Origin: Marinilabiliales bacterium | Lineage (GTDB): Bacteria > Bacteroidota > Bacteroidia > Bacteroidales > DTU049 | Direction of reading: 5' to 3' | Assembly (NCBI GenBank): GCA_002869435.1 | Contig: PKSX01000055.1 | Span: 1-38,696, forward strand | Length of the DNA: 38,696 bases | Notes under the pieces: generated by a model | What the model was told of the DNA's origin: nothing | Databases searched by the model: none | The model's input: only the letters and a program-made list of their open reading frames with translations | Position numbers and translations under genes: made by a program | Shown: positions 25,744-33,557 of the stretch, one piece after another | How positions within the stretch are numbered: position 1 is the first letter of the stretch | Layout of the letters: the number at the start of each line of letters is the position of its first letter

Positions 25744-25808
25744 TAACAAATTTGTGTCTTTTTAAGTGTTCAGGATTTAAATCTGTTCCAATCCGAAGAA
25801 ATAATTGC

Positions 25809-25816
25809 TATTTTTG
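25809..25816 (+). promoter_or_regulatory. promoter -7 element of the 25822 gene
   Basis: TATTTTTG, exact consensus, ending 5 nt before the ATG at 25822. Initiation about 7 nt downstream would give an essentially leaderless mRNA. Confidence 0.45.
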
Positions 25817-25821
25817 TCTGT

Positions 25822-27372
25822 ATGCTGAAAACTCTGCTCTATATCGTTTTTATTGTTTCGATTTCCTTATGCGGAGTCAATGCTTCAGCACAGGATTATT
25901 CCGAAATTCACAAAAAATATTTCCGTTATAAAAAGCGTCTGGACAATTTTATCGTTTACGGCCGTGGACAGGGTCACGCGATTTTATCCGGTATCAGAAA
26001 CCGCGATGCATGGTTTAATCGTGATGGGGTTCCCAATTCCGGGGATGAAATATCAACACATACTTCCATTACTTTTGGACAGAGTTTTACCCGAACCGGC
26101 TTCCTTCTGGGTGCACTCTCGCTGGAATATGCTCTGTTTTCAAGGTCGGGAAATATGAAAGAAGCAGTAATTACTTTACGTCAAATTAATGATATTCTGG
26201 CTGCTTTTGAACGGTGCGACAATTGTGAAAGCGGGCCACCCTGGTATGGCAAAGACACACTTGACGGGTTCTATATCAGGGAAGATGTACCGGCCGTTCT
26301 TTCAGATTCGATGTATGAGGCATTAAACACACAGTGCAGTAATAAATTTCTGAAAGACAGAATCAATGACAATGAATTTGGGGTGCCTGCCAAAATATAT
26401 CAGAACCAGGTAGAGTGCATCGACATGTATAATGACCATATTGGGTTTTATTATACATATCGCTTTCCCAATGACCCCGGAATAACGTCTTTTTATGAGA
26501 GGGATGAAAAAGCAAGAAACTATTATACCAGTCAGAAGTTTACAAGTCAGGACGAAACAATAGGTGCACTTGTTGGTTTAACCCTTTGTATTGAAATTAT
26601 AGACGATAGTGCAACACGTAATAATGCTGCAGAGATTGCCCTAAGGATGATAAACTATCTGACCGGGTACAAATCAAATGGATCGACAAAGTGGTGGCGC
26701 CCGCAATTCCCTGACGGCACCATGCTTGGAAATTTCAATGGCGGAGAAGTTCGAGGGTTTGCCTTTCCCCTAAAACTACTTGCGCTGAAAATCATGGAGA
26801 AAACAGGTCTTGGTTCTGAATTCATTGGAATTGAAAAAGCCCCGTTTAACCCTACATATTTTGAGGGAGCAGAAATCACTTCTGTAACTGCAATTGGATA
26901 TGACCGATACAGCGCCCTGCCTTTTATGACCTGTCAAACGCTTGCCATGGCGGGTGAAAGCAGATTGTTTCACTCGATTGAAAAAGAGCTTCTTTATATC
27001 ACAAATAAATACAATTGGGACACATTTTTTCTGCTGCTTTATGCTGCAATTAATCATAAAAAAGAGGCTGAAATTTCCGGTCTCTACAATTACAGCAAAT
27101 TACTTCAGCAATTAGAGACAGCGCCTGCAAACGGACCATATAATTATTCAACAGGAAATGCCGGAGGTGTTAATGGCTGGGCTGCAGAATTTAAATGGTC
27201 TTCGACTGTTGAATCACAGAATGGTGAGCGTGCTGAAGGATGGAAACTGGGAAATTTTTCCGGTGTCGATTATTTGATTTTACATAATCTGGCTTGCTAT
27301 ATGCTTGATGATTATCGTGAAAGTTTCGTACATTACTGCCAAAATACTCCGAACTTAAATCAGTATGAATAA
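25822..27372 (+). CDS. secreted protein of unknown family, possibly alpha-toroid
   Basis: 516 residues with a signal peptide (to about Ala23). I do not recognise it. The sequence has many amphipathic helices and short Trp/Tyr/Gly-rich loops, with segments such as YGRGQGHAILSGIRNRDAWF, TSQDETIGALVGLTLCIEII and KWWRPQFPDGTMLGNFNGGE. This resembles the (alpha/alpha)6 or alpha-toroid frameworks of polysaccharide-active enzymes, but no catalytic signature is evident. Several Cys (CDNC at about 133) could form disulphides. It overlaps the next gene by 8 bp, so the two are translationally coupled. There is no sorting domain; it is probably periplasmic. Confidence 0.6.
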   Translation: MLKTLLYIVFIVSISLCGVNASAQDYSEIHKKYFRYKKRLDNFIVYGRGQGHAILSGIRNRDAWFNRDGVPNSGDEISTHTSITFGQSFTRTGFLLGALSLEYALFSRSGNMKEAVITLRQINDILAAFERCDNCESGPPWYGKDTLDGFYIREDVPAVLSDSMYEALNTQCSNKFLKDRINDNEFGVPAKIYQNQVECIDMYNDHIGFYYTYRFPNDPGITSFYERDEKARNYYTSQKFTSQDETIGALVGLTLCIEIIDDSATRNNAAEIALRMINYLTGYKSNGSTKWWRPQFPDGTMLGNFNGGEVRGFAFPLKLLALKIMEKTGLGSEFIGIEKAPFNPTYFEGAEITSVTAIGYDRYSALPFMTCQTLAMAGESRLFHSIEKELLYITNKYNWDTFFLLLYAAINHKKEAEISGLYNYSKLLQQLETAPANGPYNYSTGNAGGVNGWAAEFKWSSTVESQNGERAEGWKLGNFSGVDYLILHNLACYMLDDYRESFVHYCQNTPNLNQYE

Positions 27373-28120
27373 AAAGCTCAGCATCATATTATTTGTTGCG
27401 GCATTTCTGATATCAGGGTTGATTATCATTGCCTTGCTGATCAAATTATCTGATGCGAGACAAAAACTTGATGAGGCAGCCAATATTCTGGAATCAATGG
27501 GTAATTCCAAGTTCGATATTGACGCTGAGATTCACGATACCATTGCAATAAACACATCGTTTCATGTCCAGGTAAGTATTCCTGTTCACGTGAGCATGTG
27601 GATTGATGTGAATGCTCCTGTGCAGATGAATGTTCCGGTGCAGAAAGAGCTTATGATACCCGTGCATTTAATCATCGACGAAATGCTTAGCGTTGACACC
27701 CTGTTTCATTTCCCTGATGGTTTTACTGCACCCGTTAACGATAGTATTCCGCTGGACGATAAAATAAAAATCAGATTTCTGGGGCTGTTCAGGGTTCCTT
27801 TCCGAAGCACCGGTCAGATTCGCTTAAATCAGGATATGTTTTTTAACCCGGAAGCGGTGCGGGTAGCATCGGAAATTCCTGTGCAGATGCAGATTTACGA
27901 TAGCATTCCTGTCTTTCTGAATTTTACCATGCCGGTTAATGATTCTCTGCATTTTCCATTGAAAGTCTCATCGCAGGCCATGATCAGTTTTTATGAAGAT
28001 TTTCCGGTTGAGGGTGATATTCCCATTCATATGAACAGCCCTGTGCCGCTCGATTTCAGCAAAACGCCGCTTAAGGCAAAGTTTGACAGTCTGGCGGATA
28101 TTATGCGGAATTTGCTATAA
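27365..28120 (+). CDS. membrane-anchored periplasmic repeat protein
   Basis: 251 residues. A single N-terminal membrane helix (about 5-28) is followed by a short coiled region. A long beta-rich domain follows, built of repeated 'hydrophobic-Pro-Val' turns: SIPVHV, APVQMN, VPVQKE, IPVHLI, APVNDS, IPVQMQ, IPVFLN, MPVNDS, IPIHMN, SPVPLD. Spacing is roughly 8-12 residues in clusters, so an extended beta or LEA-like lipid-bridge fold is plausible. No known family is recognised. Its ATG lies inside the last codons of the 25822 gene, so the two are likely partners. A palindrome cluster follows the stop. Confidence 0.6.
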   Translation: MNKKLSIILFVAAFLISGLIIIALLIKLSDARQKLDEAANILESMGNSKFDIDAEIHDTIAINTSFHVQVSIPVHVSMWIDVNAPVQMNVPVQKELMIPVHLIIDEMLSVDTLFHFPDGFTAPVNDSIPLDDKIKIRFLGLFRVPFRSTGQIRLNQDMFFNPEAVRVASEIPVQMQIYDSIPVFLNFTMPVNDSLHFPLKVSSQAMISFYEDFPVEGDIPIHMNSPVPLDFSKTPLKAKFDSLADIMRNLL

Positions 28121-28123
28121 TTT

Positions 28124-28140
28124 CAACACCTTCGGCGTTG
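28124..28140. repeat. palindrome cluster, element a
   Basis: CAACACC-TTC-GGCGTTG, a 7-bp stem with one mismatch (a G-U wobble when read on the minus strand). It begins 4 nt after the stop of the gene ending at 28120 and is the first of seven hairpins in 264 bp. Confidence 0.5.
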
Positions 28141-28160
28141 TATTTCATTTTGTTTTTGTC

Positions 28161-28179
28161 CCCGGGACTGCGTCCCGGG
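28161..28179. repeat. palindrome cluster, element b
   Basis: CCCGGGAC-TGC-GTCCCGGG, perfect 8-bp stem with a 3-nt loop. Very GC-rich against AT-rich flanks. Confidence 0.6.
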
Positions 28180-28189
28180 TTATGATTTT

Positions 28190-28206
28190 TAACTCCTTCG
28201 GAGTTA
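28190..28206. repeat. palindrome cluster, element c
   Basis: TAACTCC-TTC-GGAGTTA, perfect 7-bp stem. Its right half reappears in element d. Confidence 0.6.
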
Positions 28207-28257
28207 GTTCTCTGTTGGTTTTTTATAGAAGGGCTTTTCCTGAGGTAATGGTTTTTT

Positions 28258-28273
28258 AAATCCTTCGGAGTTA
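28258..28273. repeat. palindrome cluster, element d (degenerate copy of c)
   Basis: AAATCCTTCGGAGTTA shares TCCTTCGGAGTTA with element c but has lost part of its left arm. A duplicated, decaying repeat. Confidence 0.45.
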
Positions 28274-28306
28274 GATTGGTGTAGTGTAATTATTTCTTTA
28301 AATCCG

Positions 28307-28319
28307 TCCCCGAAGGGGG
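28307..28319. repeat. palindrome cluster, element e
   Basis: TCCCC-GAA-GGGGG, a 4 to 5-bp GC-rich stem with a GAA loop. Confidence 0.4.
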
Positions 28320-28330
28320 CGAAAAGCATA

Positions 28331-28351
28331 GGTTCCGGCGAAGCCGGGACC
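28331..28351. repeat. palindrome cluster, element f
   Basis: GGTTCCGGC-GAA-GCCGGGACC, a 9-bp stem with one G-T pair. It shares the GAA loop with element e. Confidence 0.55.
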
Positions 28352-28370
28352 GAAAAGAGGAAGTAATCAC

Positions 28371-28387
28371 CAACCCTGTTGGGGTTG
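28371..28387. repeat. palindrome cluster, element g
   Basis: CAACCC followed by GGGTTG (28382-28387) forms a 6-bp stem. The surrounding ACCAACCCTGTTGGGGTTGA form is typical of multicopy Bacteroidota intergenic repeats. The rest of 28388-28512 holds only a TACCTTTA -7-like box at 28489-28496. Confidence 0.5.
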
Positions 28388-28512
28388 AAATATATCCTTC
28401 ATGTTAAAAGACAGCCTAATCAAGCATTCTACAAATACATACATGACATCTATCATTGCATTTGCGAATTTGACAGTGCAAAAATTCATACCTTTACATC
28501 AAACTTACTGTT

Positions 28513-29922
28513 ATGGCCGAGCAAGTAATGACTACAAAGAATAAAGCGCTGCAGATCAACCTTGATCCATCCATTTATGGCACCATTAGTGAAATTGGCG
28601 GGGGGCAGGAAGTATCACGACATTTCTTTCAGGCCGGAGGCGCTTCGGGAACTATTGCCAAAACTATTTCGGCATACGACAAAACTTTTTCAGACACTCT
28701 ATATAACAAAGGGGGCAAAGGAAGATACGTTAGCGAAGGCCGCCTTGAAAAAATGCTCCAGAAAGAGTATAATGAATTGGTTAAAACGCTGGAAGAGGGA
28801 AGAGGGAATGACACAAAGTTTTTTGTCTTTGGCAACACCGTTGAAACCCTTAACTATCACAAAACCAATCAGGGTCATGGATGGCTTGGGGTTAGGTTTA
28901 GATTAGACCCCAAAAAAGAGGCAAACACTGTTATCATTCATGTGAATTTGCTTGAAAATGACGGGATTTTGCAACAATATACCCTTGGCGCATTGGGTGT
29001 GAACCTGGTTTATGCATGCTTCAATCATTCGAAAAAACCAAATTCATTTTTACGCAGTCTGATGGAAAACCTGGATCGTGATCGGGTTGAAGTGAATTAT
29101 ATAAAGATGTTTGGTCCTGATCTGGATTATGTTGACAATAGGCTGCTCGGCGTTCAGCTTGTAAAGAATAAAATGACTATGGCCGTGATGTTTGATCGCC
29201 AGGGTCAGGTGCAGCAACCAAGTGACATGCTTTACAAGAAAAATGTAATTGTATTGAGAGGTACTTTCCGACCAATCACTTATGTAGGCTTCGACATGCT
29301 GAAAACCTCGGTAGGTCTGTGCAGAAAAGAGGCTGATTATCAAAAAGAAGATACTGTTGTTTTATGTGAAATGAACCTGGAGCGGCTCATGCGCAAGGGA
29401 GATGAAATTGATGAAAAAGATTTCCTTGACCGGGTGGACATGTTGAACGGGATGGGTCAGTATGTAATGGTTTCCGGATTTTTTGAATTTTATAAACTGT
29501 CGGACTACTTTTCCTCATTCAAACTCAAAGCTCTGAGAATGCTTCTGGGTGCAAATACACTGGAAAAAATATTTGACGATATTCATTACAAAGACCTCAA
29601 TGGTGGATTATTACAAGCAATGGGCCTCTTATTCAACGAAAAAACCAAGCTTCTCATTTATCCTTTTAAGAAAAAAGAGAATAATGAGCTTATTACCACC
29701 GACAACTTCTATCTGCCGGTGAAATACCAATACCTGTATCAACACCTTCTCAGCAATCAGTTTATTATCCCCATTACAGAGTATCGCAAAAACATTCTGG
29801 GCATTCATTCTAAAAATGTCCTGGATAAAATACTTAAAGGAGATAGCTCCTGGGAAGAAGATGTGCCAAAATACATTTCAGAAATGATCAAAAACCGAAA
29901 ATTATTCGGTTATAAAGAATAA
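28513..29922 (+). CDS. conserved hypothetical cytoplasmic protein
   Basis: 469 residues with no signal or membrane segment. The N-terminus (KALQINLDPSIYGTISEIGGGQEVSRHFFQAGGASGTIAKTISAYDKTFSD) is a strongly conserved opening that I recall from a family of uncharacterised proteins in Bacteroidota and some other phyla. Its members are sometimes mislabelled as TonB receptors or nucleotidyltransferases. The Gly-rich GGGQEVSRHFFQAGGASG could bind phosphate or nucleotide. The rest is mixed alpha/beta without a recognised motif. hemW starts 14 bp downstream on the same strand, so the two may share a transcript. The function is unassigned. Confidence 0.65.
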   Translation: MAEQVMTTKNKALQINLDPSIYGTISEIGGGQEVSRHFFQAGGASGTIAKTISAYDKTFSDTLYNKGGKGRYVSEGRLEKMLQKEYNELVKTLEEGRGNDTKFFVFGNTVETLNYHKTNQGHGWLGVRFRLDPKKEANTVIIHVNLLENDGILQQYTLGALGVNLVYACFNHSKKPNSFLRSLMENLDRDRVEVNYIKMFGPDLDYVDNRLLGVQLVKNKMTMAVMFDRQGQVQQPSDMLYKKNVIVLRGTFRPITYVGFDMLKTSVGLCRKEADYQKEDTVVLCEMNLERLMRKGDEIDEKDFLDRVDMLNGMGQYVMVSGFFEFYKLSDYFSSFKLKALRMLLGANTLEKIFDDIHYKDLNGGLLQAMGLLFNEKTKLLIYPFKKKENNELITTDNFYLPVKYQYLYQHLLSNQFIIPITEYRKNILGIHSKNVLDKILKGDSSWEEDVPKYISEMIKNRKLFGYKE

Positions 29923-29936
29923 TTGCTTCTCAAAGC

Positions 29937-31049
29937 ATGAAACGCATTTATATTCACGTTCCGTTCTGCATTTCAAAATGTGCATATTGTGATTTTTATT
30001 CCATTGAAGGAAATGAATTGCAAGAGCTGTATGTTTCGGCTCTGATAAAGGAATTAGAGTTAAGAAAAAGCGAAAAGTCCGGACCATTGAAATCACTATA
30101 CTTTGGTGGTGGAACTCCTTCGTATCTTGACAAGAAAATTTTATCCCGGATTTTTGAGTATCTCAACTCAATATTCAGCTTTGAACCTGACGCAGAAATT
30201 ACACTGGAGGCCAACCCGGAAAATATTGATGATGATAAATGCAAAACATGGGAGTCTTTTGGTGTTAATCGTCTAAGCATTGGCGTACAATCATTTCATC
30301 CTGATGATTTAAAGTATTTGCAACGAGTTCATACAGCGGAGAAGGCCATTTCAGTATTAAAAACTGCGAAAAAATATTTCTCCAATGTGAGTGCTGATTT
30401 AATTCATGGCATTCCGGGAGCGGATGATCAAAGATTTGTGAGAAATGTGAAGATTTTGTCTGATCTTGATGTCTCACACATATCAATGTATTCGCTAAGC
30501 ATTGAAGATCGAAGCCGGCTTAAAAGGCTGATTCACAACAAAGAGCGTGCAGACATTGACGAGGAAGCTCAGGCTCAGCAATTTATTTTGGCTGCAGAAA
30601 CCGCCGAAAAAATGGACTATAAGCAATATGAGATCAGTAATTTCTGCAAGTCCGGAGTGGAATCCAAACATAATACCGCATATTGGAAAGGAGAGCCCTA
30701 TGCAGGATTTGGACCGTCAGCTCATTCCTTCAATGGGGCTGAGCGAAGATGGAATATTGCCGATCTGAAAGAATATATTTCGGCTGTTGAATCCGGCACG
30801 AAGTATTTTGAAACGGAAACCATTGGCCCACAGGAAAAATACAACGAGTTTATTCTGACTCGCTTGCGGCTTGTGGAAGGATTCTCACGGCAAGAGTTTG
30901 AGCAAGAGTTTGGAGCAGATAAGTTTCGCAAAATATTGCTCAAAACGCATAATTCGCCTTGTTTTTTGGTTTCAGAAAATCGTATTGCATTTACACGCGA
31001 AGGATTGCTTCTTTCAGATGCATTGATGAGTGAATTGATGGAGGCGTGA
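29937..31049 (+). CDS. hemW: radical SAM heme chaperone HemW
   Basis: 370 residues. CISKCAYCDFYS supplies Cys11, Cys15 and Cys18 for the 4Fe-4S/SAM cluster. The Phe-Tyr after the last Cys separates HemW from true HemN oxidases. SLYFGGGTPSYL, EANPENI and RLSIGVQSFHPDDL are family blocks, and the C-terminal part forms the HemN_C-type wing. HemW binds heme and delivers it to respiratory enzymes. The last codons, GLLLSDALMSELMEA, reappear in a degenerate copy at 33419-33463. The stop touches the convergent fibre-like gene with no gap. Confidence 0.92.
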   Translation: MKRIYIHVPFCISKCAYCDFYSIEGNELQELYVSALIKELELRKSEKSGPLKSLYFGGGTPSYLDKKILSRIFEYLNSIFSFEPDAEITLEANPENIDDDKCKTWESFGVNRLSIGVQSFHPDDLKYLQRVHTAEKAISVLKTAKKYFSNVSADLIHGIPGADDQRFVRNVKILSDLDVSHISMYSLSIEDRSRLKRLIHNKERADIDEEAQAQQFILAAETAEKMDYKQYEISNFCKSGVESKHNTAYWKGEPYAGFGPSAHSFNGAERRWNIADLKEYISAVESGTKYFETETIGPQEKYNEFILTRLRLVEGFSRQEFEQEFGADKFRKILLKTHNSPCFLVSENRIAFTREGLLLSDALMSELMEA

Positions 31050-33200
31050 TTATTCACCAGCCACAACCATGATAGTTAGTTTACCATAGTCTGCATCTGA
31101 ACCACCACCTTTCCAATAATTACAAATATCAGCATCATCGCCAACATATTTTCTTACTTCAACAGTGAAAGTATAACTCCCTTGATCCAGTTCTATCATA
31201 TGACTGGTACTCCAGGTGCTAGACACATTTCTATATCCGTTAAGTGAACTGGTTCCATTATTTATAGCATCAACACATTGCATGGTTTCATCTATTGCAG
31301 TCGTATTGTATTTCACCCTGACAAAAATACCGGAGCCTCCTGATGCAGCGGTGCTTGTGGTTCTTACTACCCCACTGGTCCAGATCATTACCTTTGATTT
31401 TCTGTCTAAAGTTACACTTTGCGATAATCCAGGTACAGAAGTCCATGTTGAACTTCCAAAACTCTGCATGGTTGTAGAATAAGTGTTTGTTCTTGTATAG
31501 GTTTGATCATTCATATGCTGGGTATTATTTGTGCCGGCCATTTCTAACCAACAACCCTCGGCTTCGCTATATATTAGTGTTATTACCTCATCATTTGACA
31601 TTACAATATCTCCGGTTGAAAGCTCCATTTGATTTGCAGAAAGTGATGACGCATCCTGATTTTCTAAAACAAGTTCATAAATAGATGAGTTATGTATCAC
31701 AACTATTCTTCCATCTACTCCTCCTGAGAAACCTGAAATATAGGCGTCGCCTGTGGCGGTAAGCCTGTAAAAACTATATCCGGAACTCAGATCTACATTG
31801 TTATTAGATACTCCACCGGTTATTGCAATTGTGGTAGCATCCTGACGCAGAGCAATATCACCTTCAATGTCAACACGAGTTTGTGGATCTGTGACACCAA
31901 CTCCAAGGTTATCATCTACGTATGTGTCTCCATTAAAATACCCTGCCCAGTTTTTTGTAGCACCAGATGCATAACCATATACACCACGCGCTTCAGCGCC
32001 GTTATAGGCTTGGCCATATATGCCGTAATTTATTCCACTATCTGCTGTTTTACTACTGTATGAATATGTGCCATAAGAAGCTCCTGATCCATAATTGTAG
32101 ACATAGCTATACATGCCATATTGAGTAGCATTATTGCCTGTGGTGTTTCTTACATTTGAATAAACTCCATAGTTATTAAAAGATCCGGCATAGGTATTAT
32201 CAAAATCCAGATAGATACCATAAGTGGCACCGCCCATAGTTCTGTTATGATCCAGATAGATACCATAAGACTTATTAATATTATTTCTTATATCCAACAT
32301 TGCACCGGGGGTAGTGGTTCCAATTCCAACTGAACCATCTGTCTTAATCCTAACCTTTTCTGTATTACTTGTCCTAAAAACCAGATCCTGAGCATCTGTG
32401 GTACCAAGGAAGTTTGTTGTTGGGTTTGTACCTGTATTACCTAATAATTGCCATGCAGTAGCAGAAGTAACAGCGGGGCCAAAAGTATTATTTCCCAGAA
32501 GAACCTGACTTGCGTCTCCTGAGAAATTTGTTATTGCAATATCTCCATTAGCATTGGTTCTTACAATAGCACCATTTGCTCCGGATGGATAATTTGCAAA
32601 GCGCACTGTTCCTGTTGTGTGAAATTGAGCTGTAGGAGAAACTGTTCCAATGCCAATATTTCCATTATCTCTATTGATTGACATATGAGGAGTATTATTT
32701 GTCGCATAACCTGTAAAAAAACCACTTAAATATAATTGGTTAGTACCTCCGTCATATGTAAACTTCATTCCATAAGTAGCATCATTATCTTCTCCAAATA
32801 CAAGTTCAGCATCTTCCCCACTAGTAGTGACATCCGGAGTCAATAATTGAGTTGCAATTGTACCTGAACCCTGAACATGCAATATTTCCAAAGGTGTTGT
32901 TGTCCCAATCCCAACATTGCCACCACTCAAAATCCGCATTCTTTCAATATTACTAGTATAAAACGACAAATAACCCGTTTCCCGGTTAATAAGACTGAAA
33001 TCCGATCCACTCAGATTGATCTGAAACCCGGTATTGGCAGCAGTAGAACTACTAACCTGAAACATATTTCCACCGGCGGCATCCTGCAAATGCAAAAGAC
33101 TTTGTGGCGTAAACACATTGTCACTAATTCCAACATTTTGTGAAAAAACCCCCATGGAAATGAAACAAAAAGCGCAAAAAACAAATATAATTTTCTTCAT
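31050..33200 (-). CDS. tail-fibre-like repeat protein
   Basis: 716 residues from ATG 33200. Start chosen because a promoter -7 box at 33222-33229 lies inside the track's first codons; the MKKIIFVFCAFCFI signal follows. Repeats GNVGIGTTTPLEILHV, GNIGIGTVSPTAQFHT, GSVGIGTTTPGAMLDI and LGVGVTDPQTRVDI are the classic trimeric-fibre collars. A central tract of YGIY/YGVY/YGMY/YGTY units (about residues 315-430, period near 16-18) follows. A roughly 150-residue C-terminal domain holds a YWKGGG motif, with no PNP-type T9SS tail or S74 chaperone. It is likely a secreted structural/adhesive protein. The G/S/N-rich composition and flanking hemW remnant suggest acquisition. Confidence 0.75.
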   Translation of the reverse strand: MKKIIFVFCAFCFISMGVFSQNVGISDNVFTPQSLLHLQDAAGGNMFQVSSSTAANTGFQINLSGSDFSLINRETGYLSFYTSNIERMRILSGGNVGIGTTTPLEILHVQGSGTIATQLLTPDVTTSGEDAELVFGEDNDATYGMKFTYDGGTNQLYLSGFFTGYATNNTPHMSINRDNGNIGIGTVSPTAQFHTTGTVRFANYPSGANGAIVRTNANGDIAITNFSGDASQVLLGNNTFGPAVTSATAWQLLGNTGTNPTTNFLGTTDAQDLVFRTSNTEKVRIKTDGSVGIGTTTPGAMLDIRNNINKSYGIYLDHNRTMGGATYGIYLDFDNTYAGSFNNYGVYSNVRNTTGNNATQYGMYSYVYNYGSGASYGTYSYSSKTADSGINYGIYGQAYNGAEARGVYGYASGATKNWAGYFNGDTYVDDNLGVGVTDPQTRVDIEGDIALRQDATTIAITGGVSNNNVDLSSGYSFYRLTATGDAYISGFSGGVDGRIVVIHNSSIYELVLENQDASSLSANQMELSTGDIVMSNDEVITLIYSEAEGCWLEMAGTNNTQHMNDQTYTRTNTYSTTMQSFGSSTWTSVPGLSQSVTLDRKSKVMIWTSGVVRTTSTAASGGSGIFVRVKYNTTAIDETMQCVDAINNGTSSLNGYRNVSSTWSTSHMIELDQGSYTFTVEVRKYVGDDADICNYWKGGGSDADYGKLTIMVVAGE

Positions 33201-33221
33201 ATTTAAAATATTTAAGGACAT

Positions 33222-33252
33222 CAAATATAATATAAAAGTCTCCAACTATCAA
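33222..33252 (-). promoter_or_regulatory. promoter of the fibre-like gene
   Basis: On the minus strand CTTG ending at 33250, a 20-bp spacer, then TATATTTG (33229-33222). Initiation near 33215 rules out the track's start at 33245 and supports ATG 33200. Confidence 0.7.
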
Positions 33253-33403
33253 GGGTTTTGTGTGCAGGAACCTATCCAAAATTTGGACTCTATTTATTGA
33301 TCGTATCAGCACAACAAAATAAGTGTTAAACACTATATTTTTGGCGGAAAATGATTTTTGTGTTAAATTTTTGATCCATCCATTAATTGTACTAAAATAT
33401 GAG

Positions 33404-33463
33404 TTTCTACATAAAACGGGACTTGTTTCAGATATTCTAATGAGCGATTTGATGGAGGCGTAA
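33404..33463 (+). pseudogene. degenerate second copy of the hemW 3' end
   Basis: Reading to TAA 33461-33463 gives FLHKTGLVSDILMSDLMEA, which aligns with hemW's own C-terminus AFTREGLLLSDALMSELMEA. DNA identity is also high: TTTCAGAT and TTGATGGAGGCGT are shared exactly. The frame is open back to 33323 but similarity fades before 33404 and no start is present. It lies on the far side of the 2.2-kb fibre-like gene from the intact hemW. The remainder of 33246-33557 holds promoters only. Confidence 0.7.
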
Positions 33464-33491
33464 TATTTCTTTCTATTATCAATAAAAAAAC

Positions 33492-33522
33492 TTGCTTTAA
33501 GCAACTGATTATATTATATTTG
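33492..33522 (+). promoter_or_regulatory. promoter of the choice-of-anchor L gene with embedded palindrome
   Basis: TTG (33492-33494), 20-bp spacer, TATATTTG (33515-33522). The -33 is part of a palindrome TTGCTT-T-AAGCAA (33492-33504), a possible operator. The ATG is at 33558. Confidence 0.7.
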
Positions 33523-33557
33523 TGTACTAATGGCGAATTGTATTTCGTAAATTAATT

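Noticed and set aside
28121-28512. CRISPR array
   Set aside because: The palindromes differ in sequence and spacing; no identical repeats with regular spacers.
29937-31049. Oxygen-independent coproporphyrinogen oxidase HemN
   Set aside because: The CxxxCxxC motif is followed by DFYS, and the fourth-cysteine pattern of HemN is absent; HemW fits.
31050-33245. Prophage remnant
   Set aside because: The fibre-like protein has a signal peptide and no phage structural, integrase or lysis genes are nearby.
33124-33504. ORF of 126 aa on the minus strand
   Set aside because: It overlaps promoters and the hemW remnant in another frame, with no signal of coding.
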